DNA of 64,000 bases from Sinohyriopsis cumingii. Taxonomy: Eukaryota > Mollusca > Bivalvia > Unionida > Unionidae. Of the stretch, positions 23,479-36,117 are shown one piece after another (position 1 is the first letter of the stretch; the number at the start of each line of letters is the position of its first letter). A program made the translations under genes and the position numbers. The stretch is from assembly GCA_028554795.2 (NCBI GenBank), contig CM068831.1, positions 37,564,644 through 37,628,643 on the forward strand, given 5' to 3'. The notes under the pieces were generated by a model. It ran no database searches. It was not told the origin of the DNA and worked only from the letters and a program-made list of their open reading frames with translations.

Positions 23479-23800
23479 CTGTGTGTGTGTGTGTGTGTGT
23501 GATTAGGATTTTTAACGTAGCTTTTAACCAGTCTTTCAGTCATATCGCTACGATGTCTGCAGTGTGACAGTTTATAGTGATGTCTAGCACTGGGGCATCA
23601 TCATGCCGCAGACACGTAGCATGATGTCCCATCCAGTCACATTATCATGACACCAGGCCAACCAGTCCTAACACTAACCTCTTAATGCTGAACGCCAAGC
23701 GATGTAGCTGTTAGTACTATTTTTGTAAGTCTTTAGTATGATTCGGCCGGGGTTCGAACCCGCTTCCGAGGCGGATGCTCTAACCACTAGGCCGCCGGAG
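23479..23800 (-). mobile_element. SINE family B, copy 1, inserted in the satellite
   Basis: Read on the minus strand, the head is tRNA-like, with GGCCTAGTGGTTAGAGCATC (box A-like) and GGGTTCGAACCCCGGCCGAA (box B). A body containing ATGATGCCCCAGTGCTAGAC follows, and the tail is (AC)n, visible as GT repeats at 23480-23500. The 11-bp CGAACCCTTCT flanks it at 23468-23478 and 23801-23811. Removing the insert plus one flank restores the 20-bp satellite phase. Related copies are at 36470-36793, 43926-44013 and 50428-50710. Confidence 0.92.
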
Positions 23801-23915
23801 CGAACCCTTCTACAGGGAACTGAACCCTTCTATATGGGATGTATCGCTTCTAAAGGAGACTGAACCCTTCTACATAGGATCGAACCCTTCTACAGGAGAC
23901 TGAACCCTATACACT
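23801..23915. repeat. 20-bp minisatellite, continuation
   Basis: About six further diverged copies of the same unit follow, separated from the main array only by the SINE. Confidence 0.93.
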
Positions 23916-24837
23916 ATTTTAAATCGAACGTTCAAGGTTGGAGTCAGATATTATATACCTAGACATCAAATAATCTTTTGAAACCAACCACGAACCAATA
24001 AATGTAGACAAATCACTTTAAATCAGCAGCTGACGATTATGTATGGTAGACATGTATTTAAAGTGTACCGACAGTACCAAATATGATCGTTCAATTGTCT
24101 GTACGAATATGCATGCACCTTTATGAATTTCCAGTGCACACTTTTGTTTTCCAGAATGTTTATGCTATCTCGTAGTCTGTTACATGTATCTTTTTTTTCC
24201 AGCTGTTTTGAAACGTAGTTTGAATCAGCTTTCTCTTTTGGGGATTTTGTCTCCATATCTTTCAGTTCATTTTATTATCCTGTTATGATACTGTCCATAC
24301 TGTAGTCGCCTATTCTCATTTTTCATGTCATGTAATTTGGTATTTAACTTTTGATATGTTTTTCTTTTTCTGTTGTTTTGTAATTGAAATAAATTTCCGA
24401 TGCCATGCATGTTGGAACTCTTAATGCGTTGCTTTCTAAATTGCTAGTCTAGAAGTTCATTGTTCAAACGAAGCACGAATATTCGAAGCTCATTAATGCG
24501 GATTAATATGCACTTTATTTCAATAATTTGTAGGTGTTGTCTCCGACGGATTTATTACATATCAAATGGCTTAATGTTTTCATTGGTTCCAGTTTAGCAA
24601 AACGATTCATGGTGTATCCTTTCCGTTTGACATTATTTTCGTCCTTCACTCTTCAAGTACTTTGAACCATGCATATGCCATCTTGTCTCTGGCATAGATT
24701 TAACTGTTATTCGTATACTATTTCCTAGTATCGTCTCTCTTCACGTCCTCAGGTTTGCAAATCACTGAATCACCTAAAAGTATTTTCTTAATTTTAAATA
24801 TTTCTTAGGTATAATTATGAAGGTAGAGCTTTAAAAT
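23916..24837. other. unassigned DNA
   Basis: No gene is recognised. A 77-codon antisense frame at 24023-24256 is Lys-rich at its start but shows no domain. Confidence 0.4.
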
Positions 24838-24851
24838 ATTTATTATTATTA

Positions 24852-24904
<53 letters not shown>

Positions 24905-24905
24905 T
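24838..24905. repeat. (ATT)n microsatellite
   Basis: About 22 ATT units with one ATC interruption near the left end. No LINE is attached. Confidence 0.96.
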
Positions 24906-25331
24906 AATTATTATTTATTTGAAATTCTAAATGGTGTCCCTTTCACATGTATCAGTTGTCAAGTAACCGTAATAAGACTTAATCATACTTTTCATCCGTT
25001 TTCATCCATGACTGCTTCAAGTGAAGCCATCATGACTATTGTTGTGTGTTCAGTGCGATTGCATCACTCAATTAACTCTGGTGAAACATGAAACAATTTC
25101 TGACGCCAGTGTAGAATGACCTTGTAAAAATTTACTGTAAACCTAAGTACAAATGCATGCATTGACCTACATCAAATCCGTTATTCTTTGTTCGAGCTGC
25201 ATCTTGCAATCATGATTGTTGCTACCTGTCCTGATATTTTCATCCTTTATTTTGCTCCGTAAATCTGCATATTTTCTGAAACATTGTAGTTGTTTGAAAT
25301 AAATAGATGAACACTTATTCCGCTGAAAGTG

Positions 25332-25775
25332 AGTTGCCAACATCATTTACTATACTAGTATCCTACTGTATGTTATTTGCCAACATCAGTTACTATACTA
25401 GTATGCTACTGTATGTTATTTGCCAAAATGAATTAGTATACTAGTATCCTACTGTATGTTATTTGCCAACATGATTTACTATACTAGTATCCTACTGTAT
25501 GTTATTTGCCAACATGATTTACTATACTAGTATCCTAATGTATGTTATTTGCCAACATCAGTTACTATACTAGTATCCTACTGTATGTTATTTGCCAACA
25601 TCAGTTACTATACTAGTATGCTACTGTATGTTATTTGCCAAAATGAATTAGTATACTAGTATCCTACTGTATGTTATTTGCCAACATGATTTACTATACT
25701 AGTATCCTACTGTATGTTATTTGCCAACATGATTTACCAAACTAGTATCCTGTTGAATGTTATTTGCCAACACAA
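25332..25775. repeat. 43-bp minisatellite with 215-bp higher-order unit
   Basis: About ten copies of a 43-bp unit built around GTTATTTGCCAACAT and ACTATACTAGTATCCTACTG. A distinctive variant order (TAGTATGC variant, then GCCAAAATGAATTAG variant) starts at 25381 and again at 25596, exactly five units (215 bp) later. Part of the array was therefore amplified in five-unit blocks. Confidence 0.95.
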
Positions 25776-26040
25776 GTACTACATTTGACGACACTTTAAT
25801 CCCATCCAAACTTATAAATACAAAGGCATGCTCTTCAGATACTGACTTATTTGTATTTTTTGTATTTATCTCGCACAGTAGTTATCTTACCTCGTTGTAA
25901 ACATAAACTTATACATACTATAGTGCAATTATTGACGTGTTAAAGTCTCAAAAGAATTATTTTGTTTTCACTGTTCAAAATCTTTTTGCAGCTTAAATTT
26001 GATTTTGACTGTTTGGTTGAATTGTTGATTTGGCGTTTAA

Positions 26041-26200
26041 GGCAAATCAAGGCAGATAGGTTATTTAGTGCCAAGGCAATTATAGTATAGTGCCTAGCCC
26101 ACGGACATACAACGGTAGCAATCCAGGCTGATCCAATGGTAAGATTTTAACCGATTATGTAGCAAGTCAAGCACGCTAACCACAGAGTAACTGCGCCTAC
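26041..26200 (-). mobile_element. SINE family C, copy 1
   Basis: On the minus strand the head has a tRNA-like GTTACTCTGTGGTTAGCGTG segment. The body then reads TACCGTTGTATGTCCGTGGG and ends TTGGCACTAAATAACCTA. The body matches plus-strand bases 59580-59655 (TACCGTGGTTTGTCCACGGG ... TTAGTACTAAATAACCTA). Box B is degenerate, so the tRNA origin is likely but not certain. No target duplication was found. Confidence 0.6.
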
Positions 26201-27084
26201 TCTTTTTATAGTGTTGTCTTATGTAGATCTGAGAGTGTTAGTGTATAGAAATAAAATTACTCTAAGTTAGACTCACATATTTTCTTTATATTTTACGATT
26301 CAATTATGCAAGACAACTGTAGTAATGCTGATTTGCGTAAAGATAAAGACACAGCAAATGAAGCAATTTTCTGATACAAATTACGCTCAAAATAAGGTTG
26401 AAGAAGTCGTGGTAAAATCTAATCAAAGATGGGTGTAAAAAGAAATAAAACGCAGATATATTTAAGTGGCACTGGTAGTGATAAATTTTGTTGATAAGAT
26501 CGATACTACTATAGGGTTTTGTAACGATAATGACATTATGAAGCAAAAACTAATGTTTAAAGGTAAAAGATGGAGTAAACCCTACTGAGTCAGATTATGA
26601 AATGTTAGTCTTATTCAATTAGTATGGTATTCTCAAAATGTAATATTAAAATTTTTCATCGTGTCGCATTTCATTCCCAAAACCGAATTTCAATATTTAA
26701 AAAAGTACACATGTATTTGGTAATATATTTATCATAATAACTGGGGTAAACGTGATAATTTTGTTAATATTAGCCTCGGCGTAATTTCTCAACAAAATAA
26801 TTTACACTGACTGAATACATACCCGTACACAGTCATTAGCAAAGAAAATAATTAATCATCATTTTGTCCGTCTTCGAATATGTCGCTGATACAAATTAAA
26901 AAATAAAACTTACACATAGACAAATTAAAACTGCACAAATCCAACCGCCGTGCCCTATGTTACAGTAGCAATACTGCCTTAAGAATTTATCATCGACACA
27001 ATGGGACTGGTTGCCATATCAATTTATCCTTGTGGGATTACCGCTCAAATTAAGAGAATTTTTTACTATCTTTTCACGTGAAAC
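26201..27084. other. unassigned AT-rich DNA
   Basis: This lies 3' of the DUF229 pseudogene. No domain or repeat was recognised; the 80-codon frame at 26304-26546 is hydrophobic and probably chance. Confidence 0.4.
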
Positions 27085-29130
27085 TTAGAACTCTTCATAC
27101 ACTATCACTCCCTCAAAAAGCCCGATACCGGGAATAGTCTCTACAGTAAGTGTATAGTTTCCAGTATAATCCACACCTGGAGGAGAGATAAAATTTCTAA
27201 TTTTCCCCCAAATTGACAAATTCATTTCCTCGCTTCTGTAGATCACACGAGCATCAGCCACGCAAGATAATTTTAATACTTGACAAGATTGAATTTCTCT
27301 AGTCGCTTGTTTATATTGCCAACAATATAACTTCCTAATATCGATATCTTGAAATGCGATGGGTCTATCTGTATAGTTTCTTAGCATGTGCCAATATTGT
27401 CTTTAACTCTAGCATCTACACATGTTCGTTCTTTACGTATTTGAAGAATAATATTCCGTGGTGAACGCTGGCAATTAACGAGACCTTATGCTTGGTATTC
27501 GAACTAATTTTTGGTTATATCAGATACTGTTTTGTGAACGTCGTACTGTATTTAAGAAATTTAAAAAAGACATCCAGTAATGGCTGCTCTGCCTGCCAGA
27601 AAGAGGTGGAGCTCTAGTGGCTCATTTGATTATTCCAAAATAAAGTAAATCTAAGTTTAGTTCTAAATGTTTCCAAAAATCGTCGGTAAATCTCGAGAAC
27701 AATGTCGTATTCGTGTGGTGAACGCTGACAATTAACGAGACCTTATGTTTGGTGTTCGAGCTAATTTTTTGCTTTTATCAGATACTGTTTTGTGAACGTC
27801 GTACACCGTCACAAAGCTCTTCGAGTTTTCCACTCAATTTGTGTGGATCCATGGGAACCACTTTTTCAATGATTCTGGAACATACACGGGCAGAAAGTGA
27901 AGGTTCTTTTCTAGTCGACCCACATAAGTTGTACTCAACCCTCCCAGACGGTATCCGTGGTCACTCAGCACGATCATGATGGCATTGTTCAGATGACCTC
28001 TGTATTTAAGAATTTTTTTTTTTAAATCCAGTAATGGCTGCCAGGAGATGGAGCTCTCATGGCTCATTTGATTATTCCAAAATAAAGTAAATCTAAGTTT
28101 AGTTCTAAATGTTTCCAAAAATCGTCGGTAAAACTCGAGAACAATGTCGTATTGGTGTACATTTCCGTAGCATTCTGATGTAACTTCAGGACATAGAGAG
28201 ACAATTATAGGAGGAAACTTTGCCATGGCTCGAGATATTGGCCGAAAGTAATAAAACCTCGTTTAATGTAGTTAAACAGTGCTATTTCAGGTCTATCTTC
28301 CACAAAAAGTGTCTTGTGACTTCTGAATTCCTTCTCCTTCCACAACAATGGCAACGAATCCATTTTCATCAGATTAAGATAAAAAGGAAACTCGATTTCA
28401 CTTTTTCCCGTCAACAGAGGACACATATTTGGGAAGGAGTTCATTGCGACTTTCATATAACATTTTAAGTCATACATATGCAGTTTATCTGCGAATTACC
28501 TGTACATCAAGGTAAGATTGCGTAGCACATGCGAATATGAAGCTGATTATATTCCAACGAAGAAGACGCTATACGTTTCGTTATCCTCAGGGGTGACAAT
28601 ATTTTCAAACGATGACTCGAGATACTCTACATTCATGTGAACAAAATCGTAAACTATAATCCCAGTGTTATTTTTGCACTGAACGCGGTAAAAACGTCCT
28701 GGAATAAAGAACGGTAACATAATTGTGTTTTTTTCCTGGTTCGAAAATTACATCTTATCTTATTCTTTTGAACAACATCATATTTACATTGAAAATCTGC
28801 AGTTCTTATCCCATAATGACTTGCTGATGTTTGATTGAAGTGAAGATAACTACTGAAGATAACTACTGGCATCGACAAACGTAAGTGGATGCAATTTTGG
28901 ACATTCTGATGCTGTTCGCTTGATGTAGTTACTTATAGCAGGGTCCCATGGGTTCAGATCTGGAATTTGGCATGGCAATTTGCTTAACTTCACAGAATAC
29001 AGATTAAACTGTGTTTGTAATCCGTACTGATAGTGGCCCAAAAGAGACAAAGATGTCGTTCCTAATAAGAAAATGATAATGATTTGTCCAAGTAATAGTA
29101 GTTTAAAACACTTTACATGTAATTTTGAAA
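27085..29130 (-). pseudogene. DUF229-family (sulfatase/phosphatase-fold) pseudogene
   Basis: Minus-strand pieces match the DUF229 family, predicted membrane-anchored enzymes with an alkaline-phosphatase/sulfatase fold, in order. They are a hydrophobic anchor (LLLLGQIIIIFLLG, near 29080), LPCQIPDLNPWDPAISNYIK (frame ending 29050), PNMCPLLTGKSEIEF (28205-28477), the catalytic-core block MIVLSDHGYRLGG with LPVYVPESLKKWFPW (27834-28226) and a C-terminal TLTVETIPGIGLFEG (27085-27387). In-frame stops occur at 28547-28549 and 28496-28498. The first replaces the residue after VFFVGI, where the family has the metal-binding Asp. A frameshift lies near 28230, and a TGA at 27834-27836 sits within a frame that otherwise continues. 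Introns are not evident. The start codon is not identified. Confidence 0.85.
27457..27714 (-). repeat. internal duplication inside the DUF229 pseudogene
   Basis: Bases 27457-27546 (segment A) repeat at 27715-27804, and 27547-27714 (segment B) repeats at about 28002-28160. Between the second A and the second B lies a 197-bp catalytic segment (27805-28001) absent from this copy. So part of the coding region was duplicated and the duplicate then lost, or never included, the piece encoding LSDHGYRLGG. Confidence 0.88.
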
Positions 29131-32100
29131 CATGTACGCTTTTCTGCGGGCAACAATGCGATTACCATTTGAAATGTTCATTTGAATGTTTCGTCACTTC
29201 TGTTTTGGTCTTCAGCATGACCATGTTGCCCTATGTAAGTCAACGTACGTCGAGGTGAAAAATACAAACACTGAACTTAATAGAAGACCTGAGAGTACTG
29301 AAAAGAAACTAACACTAGCATGATCCTTTTCAATTCCTTCTCCTTATGTGTTGGGGTATTTTTTTATTTCTTTTTTTTTTTCTTTTCTTTTTTTTTTCTT
29401 CTAGCTACTCTATCCCTAAGGATTATATTTATCCACACTTCAGGAATAAAATTCACATCAAAAGGAAATCGTCTAGACATTCCACAAACGAAATGCCAAA
29501 TATTGGCCTTATGGTTCTTGTGATTGTTCTTTACATTGATTTATTCCTTCATTTTATATTTTTGTCAAATTTTATAGTTTTGTTTTTTTTCAAAGAATAA
29601 CGATTTTACTAGATGCATAAAGTTCAACGAAACATTTTTTGAAATCCCAAACTTCCACTCTTCCCGCAAACTACTGGGAGTACGAAAGCCTGTAAATGCG
29701 GTCAACCTGGTCCCTGTAAATAGAAAACATATTTTAACAAAAACTTTTACGTTCGACTGGAGCACTCTCTTTGTCTTTATTTTAAAGAAGTGCTTTGATT
29801 TGTTGAGAGTTTATTATTACTTCCCAGAGGCTTTCCTAAACGCTGATATCACCGTGATTGTAAATCATACATCCCTGTGGACAAATGAGGAAATGTAACA
29901 ACTCTCATTCCCATCATTCCCATGAATCGTACAACGTAGGGAAGGCCAATTTTCTATGACACGTCACTAATAATGTAGGCTGTCTTCATCAATAACAAAT
30001 TTCTTTCCTTCTTCTGACCGATATCTTGAAAGCACCTAAACATATAGTTCGGCAAAGGCAACAAAGATATTAAAATGTCATGCTTAATTTCTCAAAATCG
30101 ATTTGGAGTGGAGAGTTGGAAAGTAACAAAATACAATCGAACATGACGTTTATTGAGCCTATATCCAAATATGCTACAAAGCATAACTAAATTCGATAAC
30201 GTCATTCTCGTATTTAACAGTTCAGAACAACTTTGTCAAAATTAAGCTTTCGCTGTATCTTATAACAATTAATCAATTTGAAATAGAATTTAGTCTGGGT
30301 TGGCGTTTTCTTCCTAATGATATTTGTGAACTCACTCGAATACAAATTTCGACTGCTTTTCAACAAGAAGGAAAGTTAAATTCATTACCTTTTGAATAAA
30401 AAGAGATAAAGTTTAGTTTTATTACTCTGACTAAATGGTTCCCGCTAACATGTTTAATTATTTTCATTATCGAATAAGAATTAAACAGTTAAAAGACTCC
30501 GACTCCGAACTATTTGTAGCACTCATCACTCTGTTAGATGCAGTTCATCTGGCAAAGAAAAATGAACGATGCAAACAAACGGTATCATGCCATAAATAAT
30601 CAGACAGTTTGCTAAGTTAATATACATGGTAACTATCACATTTATATCATTACAAAAGAACACGTTTAGAGCAGTTCAGATTACAACAAACAGTTCGATG
30701 TGATTACTTTGGATAAATAAATTAAAGAAGAAACAAACGAATAGAGGCCATAACAGATTTTCACAGAAATATTGGAGGTTTTAAAGACTGTTCAATCAAT
30801 ATATGATGAAACCAAGGAAACATCCTACCAGCGTACTGCTACAACGATAGACTCATTAATGGAGATAATTTCAAAACTTAAGATAGAGATTAATTTATCC
30901 CTAATTATGAGCATCTGAAATCGAAATTGTATATAATCATTGCAAAACATAACTAAGTGTTGGAATTCTAGAGACACAAAAACAGACATAAAAGGACAGA
31001 CGGATAAGCAAAAGAAAAATAGTCTCGTAATTAAGGGAATGGTAAGTGCCAGATTGTGTAAGATTTGGTAAATTTGATATACAGTGGAGAACAATGTGGC
31101 AACTAAATGAATATTACATTCACATAATTACCGAATACATCTCTTTGTTCTTGTCCAGCAACACAGTTTAATGTTTCTGGTATTACTGGTTTTACAAAAT
31201 ATTCCCTGCTACATGCACACTATATTGTTCTTCATACACTGTGCAGCAGACTATTTTCTTGATGATACTGTACAATTGTAGCAGTGATGAATCTAAGGGT
31301 TGTTGCATAGCAAAACGTCAACTGAATTTTTAAAGAATCAGCTTACGTGGAGTGTATGTATCCAACATCTGGATGTGGGAGACGTCACCGGCATTTATAT
31401 GCTCCTATGATACCAGGATTAGGAAAAGCTGTTAATATATTTCAAATTCACTTTCAGACTAGAAAGCTTTTCTCTGAATGCTCGATACATTCACAATAGA
31501 GTCAGTCATTTAATTCAAATAGTGAAAATATCAGACTGTAGCATAATCGGCAACAACTTTAATGTCTCGCCAAATGCCAGATTTACATTTGGGATATCTA
31601 AAAGGGGGAATAAATACGTAATATATATAAAGATTCAGAAAAAATAAAACAAAGAAACAAGCAAAAAGTACAGCAAGGGTTTTGAGACATATCCTCGTCT
31701 TTTAGCAGCACACAAGCTAATATTGGAGAACGACGTCATTTCATTAAATGCATAGACAAAACAAATAGAGAAGAATATCGCTGGGCATATTTCTTTCTAG
31801 AATAACAGACGATGGCTAAGCAAGAAAACACTAATGCATTTGATCTCAAATGACAACTATAATTCAGGATGGTGCCACTATCCAAAAACATTCAGGTACA
31901 AAGTTAATAGAAGCCTTGGTCAGCAAACCTCGGGCGATTCATAGTTAGCAATTTCCAGGCATATATACCAGAATAAAAAGTCAGTTTGGGATATGTGTAT
32001 GTTATTGTTGGTTTCCGTGTAAAGTATATGCGAGTGATATGACTATAAAAGTTTGTAACATTGTAAGCAACAATAACAAACTGTAGAAGGCATTAAATAA

Positions 32101-33744
32101 GTCCATTTTAGGATTAATTAATATAAATACCGATGCAGTGAGATAATTTATTTCAGAGGCTGATATACAGAGTGTAAACAATTCGACATAAGAGAGACGA
32201 TCAAACAAAAGAAGAAACCTTGAATAAGAACTATTAGGACAAGAAGGTGATAATGCTATGACTGGAACTATCAAGACACGAATGGTATTTAATTGAAATA
32301 TCTCGTAATATAAACTAGAATAGAGACCACAAGATAATTTAGCAATCGTTCCAACTAATGACGACTGCTGTAAATGGATTGCTGTGGATTATAAATTTTT
32401 GAACGTTTCCTTCTAAATATGATTCATAATAAACTTCTTATATGTTTCAATAACTACTTTTAATTTATCTAACTTTTTCGTTCATACAGTCATTTTACTT
32501 TTGTCTTAATCATCATTGATATTTACTGACAGTTCATTCTTCTTTCCATTTCTTTAATATCAAAATTTGTGGCAGTATATTCTGTGTCCTAACACTTAGT
32601 AAATTTTCCAAACCCTAGATGAATGCAATAATCATTGATTCATTTTTCTGTTTCTGAAATTATTATATGCTGATTTTTGTCTCCGTTAATTTTACGTTCT
32701 TAGAATCGTGCAAGATTTTACGATATTGCACACCTTTATAGTGCACTCATGTGCACGACAAATGTGCCCAATAGTGTATTAGGAACTACGTTGTAAACAA
32801 ATCATGTACACTCATGTATTAGACGCTTTACGTTTTGGTTGATTACTATTGTTCTCGAATGAACGTAAGCAGCATTTCAAGGACTGCCACATTCCGCGTT
32901 AACATTTTTGATACAATGTTTTGGATTTAGGCTAGCAATAGACGCCAGACTGGTCATACAATTGATGGGGTCCCTACAAATAGCATGCAAGTGACAAAGC
33001 ATAGACGTGTCTTATTTAACTGGTAATAAGAATGGCAAAATATATACTTTCAGTTTTACATAATGAATTTCATCAAAATGTAAATTCTTAGATCTGCAAA
33101 TCCGAATTAAATGAGCTATATCATGGGTTCCAAAGCTTGATTACACATTTCGAAATTGTACTGTAATATTGACTGCATTCCAAGTGCAATAACATCCTCT
33201 TTACAGCACTCAGAATGAAATGAAAATTATATTCCATAGCGTGTTTTGATAGTTACGGTTGGAAGAGTTTATATTTTGCCCATATTATGATTCCAAACAC
33301 ACAATGACAGAACAGAAACATACATGCAGATGAGTCAAGATACCCCTCGCTCCTCAAATCAAATGTTCTTCATGTAGAATTGACACAGATAAATCTAGTC
33401 CATAATCACGACATTTAGTAGAATTGACAAAAATACCAAATCCATTTATTCCAGACCAAATAGAAAAGTTATTGCAGTGCACATTCATTCACAATATGAC
33501 TTCAAATTTCTGTGCTAAGTAGACCAAAATGACAATTTCTTTCGAAAGTCGAGCACGCGACTAAGTTCAAATTTAGTTGGGCGGGGTTATGTGCGCATTA
33601 TTATTGTTGTCGTGTACTGATGAATCTGTGCTTGCGTATTTAGTTCAAAATACAGCTTAAATTCATTTACTTTGTTTCTTGTAGTGTATTTCTGTTTCTA
33701 TAATTAAGCCTTAGGTAGAATAAGAAAAAGAGCATATAATAAAA
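29131..33744. other. unassigned AT-rich DNA, 4.6 kb
   Basis: No gene is recognised. There is a poly-T-rich tract at about 29363-29400. A 66-codon minus-strand frame at 29565-29765 with FTGTRLTAFTGFRTPSSLRE looks somewhat coding-like but I cannot assign it. A hydrophobic 90-codon frame at 32002-32274 (minus) also lacks a recognisable family. No tandem array or SINE was seen. Confidence 0.45.
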
Positions 33745-33887
33745 AGGTTACTACATTTGTATGGGAAAATATGAATTCATTTTGTCGGATTGATATACTA
33801 AACTGCACTGCCAAGGTCGTGCGGTATATCTGTCCGAAAAAGAAAAAAAAAACTCGTTCATATTTTCCCATACAAATGTAGTAACCT
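33745..33887. mobile_element. 143-bp foldback/MITE-like element with 31-bp arms
   Basis: Bases 33745-33775 and 33857-33887 are exact reverse complements (arm begins AGGTTACTACATTTGTATGG). The 81-bp spacer is itself partly self-complementary (TTTGTCGGAT near 33780 against TGTCCGAAAA near 33832). The whole could fold into one long hairpin. There is no coding capacity, so it would be non-autonomous. No clear target duplication was found. Perfect arms in otherwise decayed DNA suggest recent insertion or sequence homogenisation. Confidence 0.85.
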
Positions 33888-34329
33888 ATAATTGTTGCCT
33901 TCGTGTGACAGTTGGCTCTATTATTATTGATAGATATAATGGATGATTTTACATGAATCTTAAAAAATATGAAATGCTTTACAACTTTCGGTTTCCATAT
34001 ACTTTTCACTGATATGAACTACGATGTGTTTTATGACTGCCATTTATTAAAAAAAGCTCGCATTCGTGCACTTGAAATTTGTAAAAACAGCGTGAATGCT
34101 CATTTAAACTCTGTACGTATATATGATTAAAAGAAAAGTCGAACTAACTTTTCTAAGATGAAACAGATAAAATTGTAGATACTGAAATTATTAGTGAATT
34201 GAAACAGTTAAGAACCTTATCTGAAACTTGTTTCATCAAGCCCAAGTGAAAGAGACCTACATATCAAAAGAGATCTACACATTCAGCCAATGTAAAACCA
34301 TTCAGCAACACAACAGCAGTAGGACTCAG
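33888..34329. other. unassigned DNA
   Basis: No gene can be supported. Plus-strand 34007-34130 is open over about 40 codons with no recognised domain. Confidence 0.35.
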
Positions 34330-34646
34330 AAAATTGTCATGAATGTAGTGACCAACAATATGAACATTTCGAATAGAGGTTTAAATTCTAATAAAACACG
34401 TGTGAATTATACAACGTGTCCTAATTGCTTACTTGAATTAATATTTATATAGAACGTACTGGTGGTTTCATTTTAGTTACTCCTGAATTAACGATCTTTC
34501 ATGAAAACTTGATATTGAAAATTTTAGAGCCCGGTTTTGAAGCTAAAACCATGAAACCTTTCATTTTGTATTGTGTTGATCTTGATATTTACAACGAATT
34601 TTCCTTCTTTATACAAACTCACACAGAAAAGACAAGTAGTTCCTAA
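34330..34646 (+). repeat. module M, copy 1, with an open frame
   Basis: Matches 47218-47520 and 48130-48430. Shared landmarks are AATAGAGGTTTAAATTCT against CAGAGGTTTAACTTAT, GTGTGAATTATA, and CATGAAAACTTGATATTGAAAATTTTAG against CATGAAAATGTTGTACCTAAATTTTAG. In this copy bases 34452-34646 stay open for 64 codons (ILVTPELTIFHENLILKIL and onward), without a convincing start codon. The other copies are not open. The frame may be the end of an exon or chance; I do not recognise a protein family. Confidence 0.55.
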
Positions 34647-35227
34647 TATGTACAAATTATTAAACATATTGAGGCAGGCCCCAATAACAAATAGAAGTCA
34701 TAGTATATGATTTTCTCGCCTTCCATAGAAACATGTCCTTATCGCAAAAGTATGTGCCAGCCGCTGATGCCATTGGTATTTAACTTCTATATAATATGCA
34801 AATACATCTCATAACAAATAATCCCCAAACCTCACATTCTTGTTATTTCTACTCCATCCAAATACTAGTATTTAAATCACAACACAAACACCCAGCCATG
34901 TCCAAATGTATCAATGTGCTGAGGTAGAAGATTAACAAAATTTATCTGGGTGAAAATATATACTAACAACATGTTGTGAAAGCAATACATGATTGATGAT
35001 ATTTTACACAACGAGAACATTATTCAAGGTTATGAGTGGTAGTAGAAAGTCTCATGAAATGCTGCTAAATCTGTCTCTGGAATATTTACAACAATGTAAA
35101 ATCCTTTCTTGCTAATATTGTAATCTTCACCGAATTTTCGCAACTGCACGTTTATTATGTTTCATAACCTTTGATCTTATTGCTTTCCTGCTTCTTGTTG
35201 TCATTCTTGGACACATATACAGTGGAA

Positions 35228-35230
<3 letters not shown>
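34647..35230. other. unassigned DNA
   Basis: Nothing recognisable was seen between module M and the TA tract. Confidence 0.4.

Positions 35231-36117
<887 letters not shown>

Noticed and set aside
23730..23800. tRNA gene candidate on the minus strand
   Set aside because: It is the head of a SINE with a conserved body, AC tail and target duplication; the same head recurs at 36.8, 44.0 and 50.4 kb.
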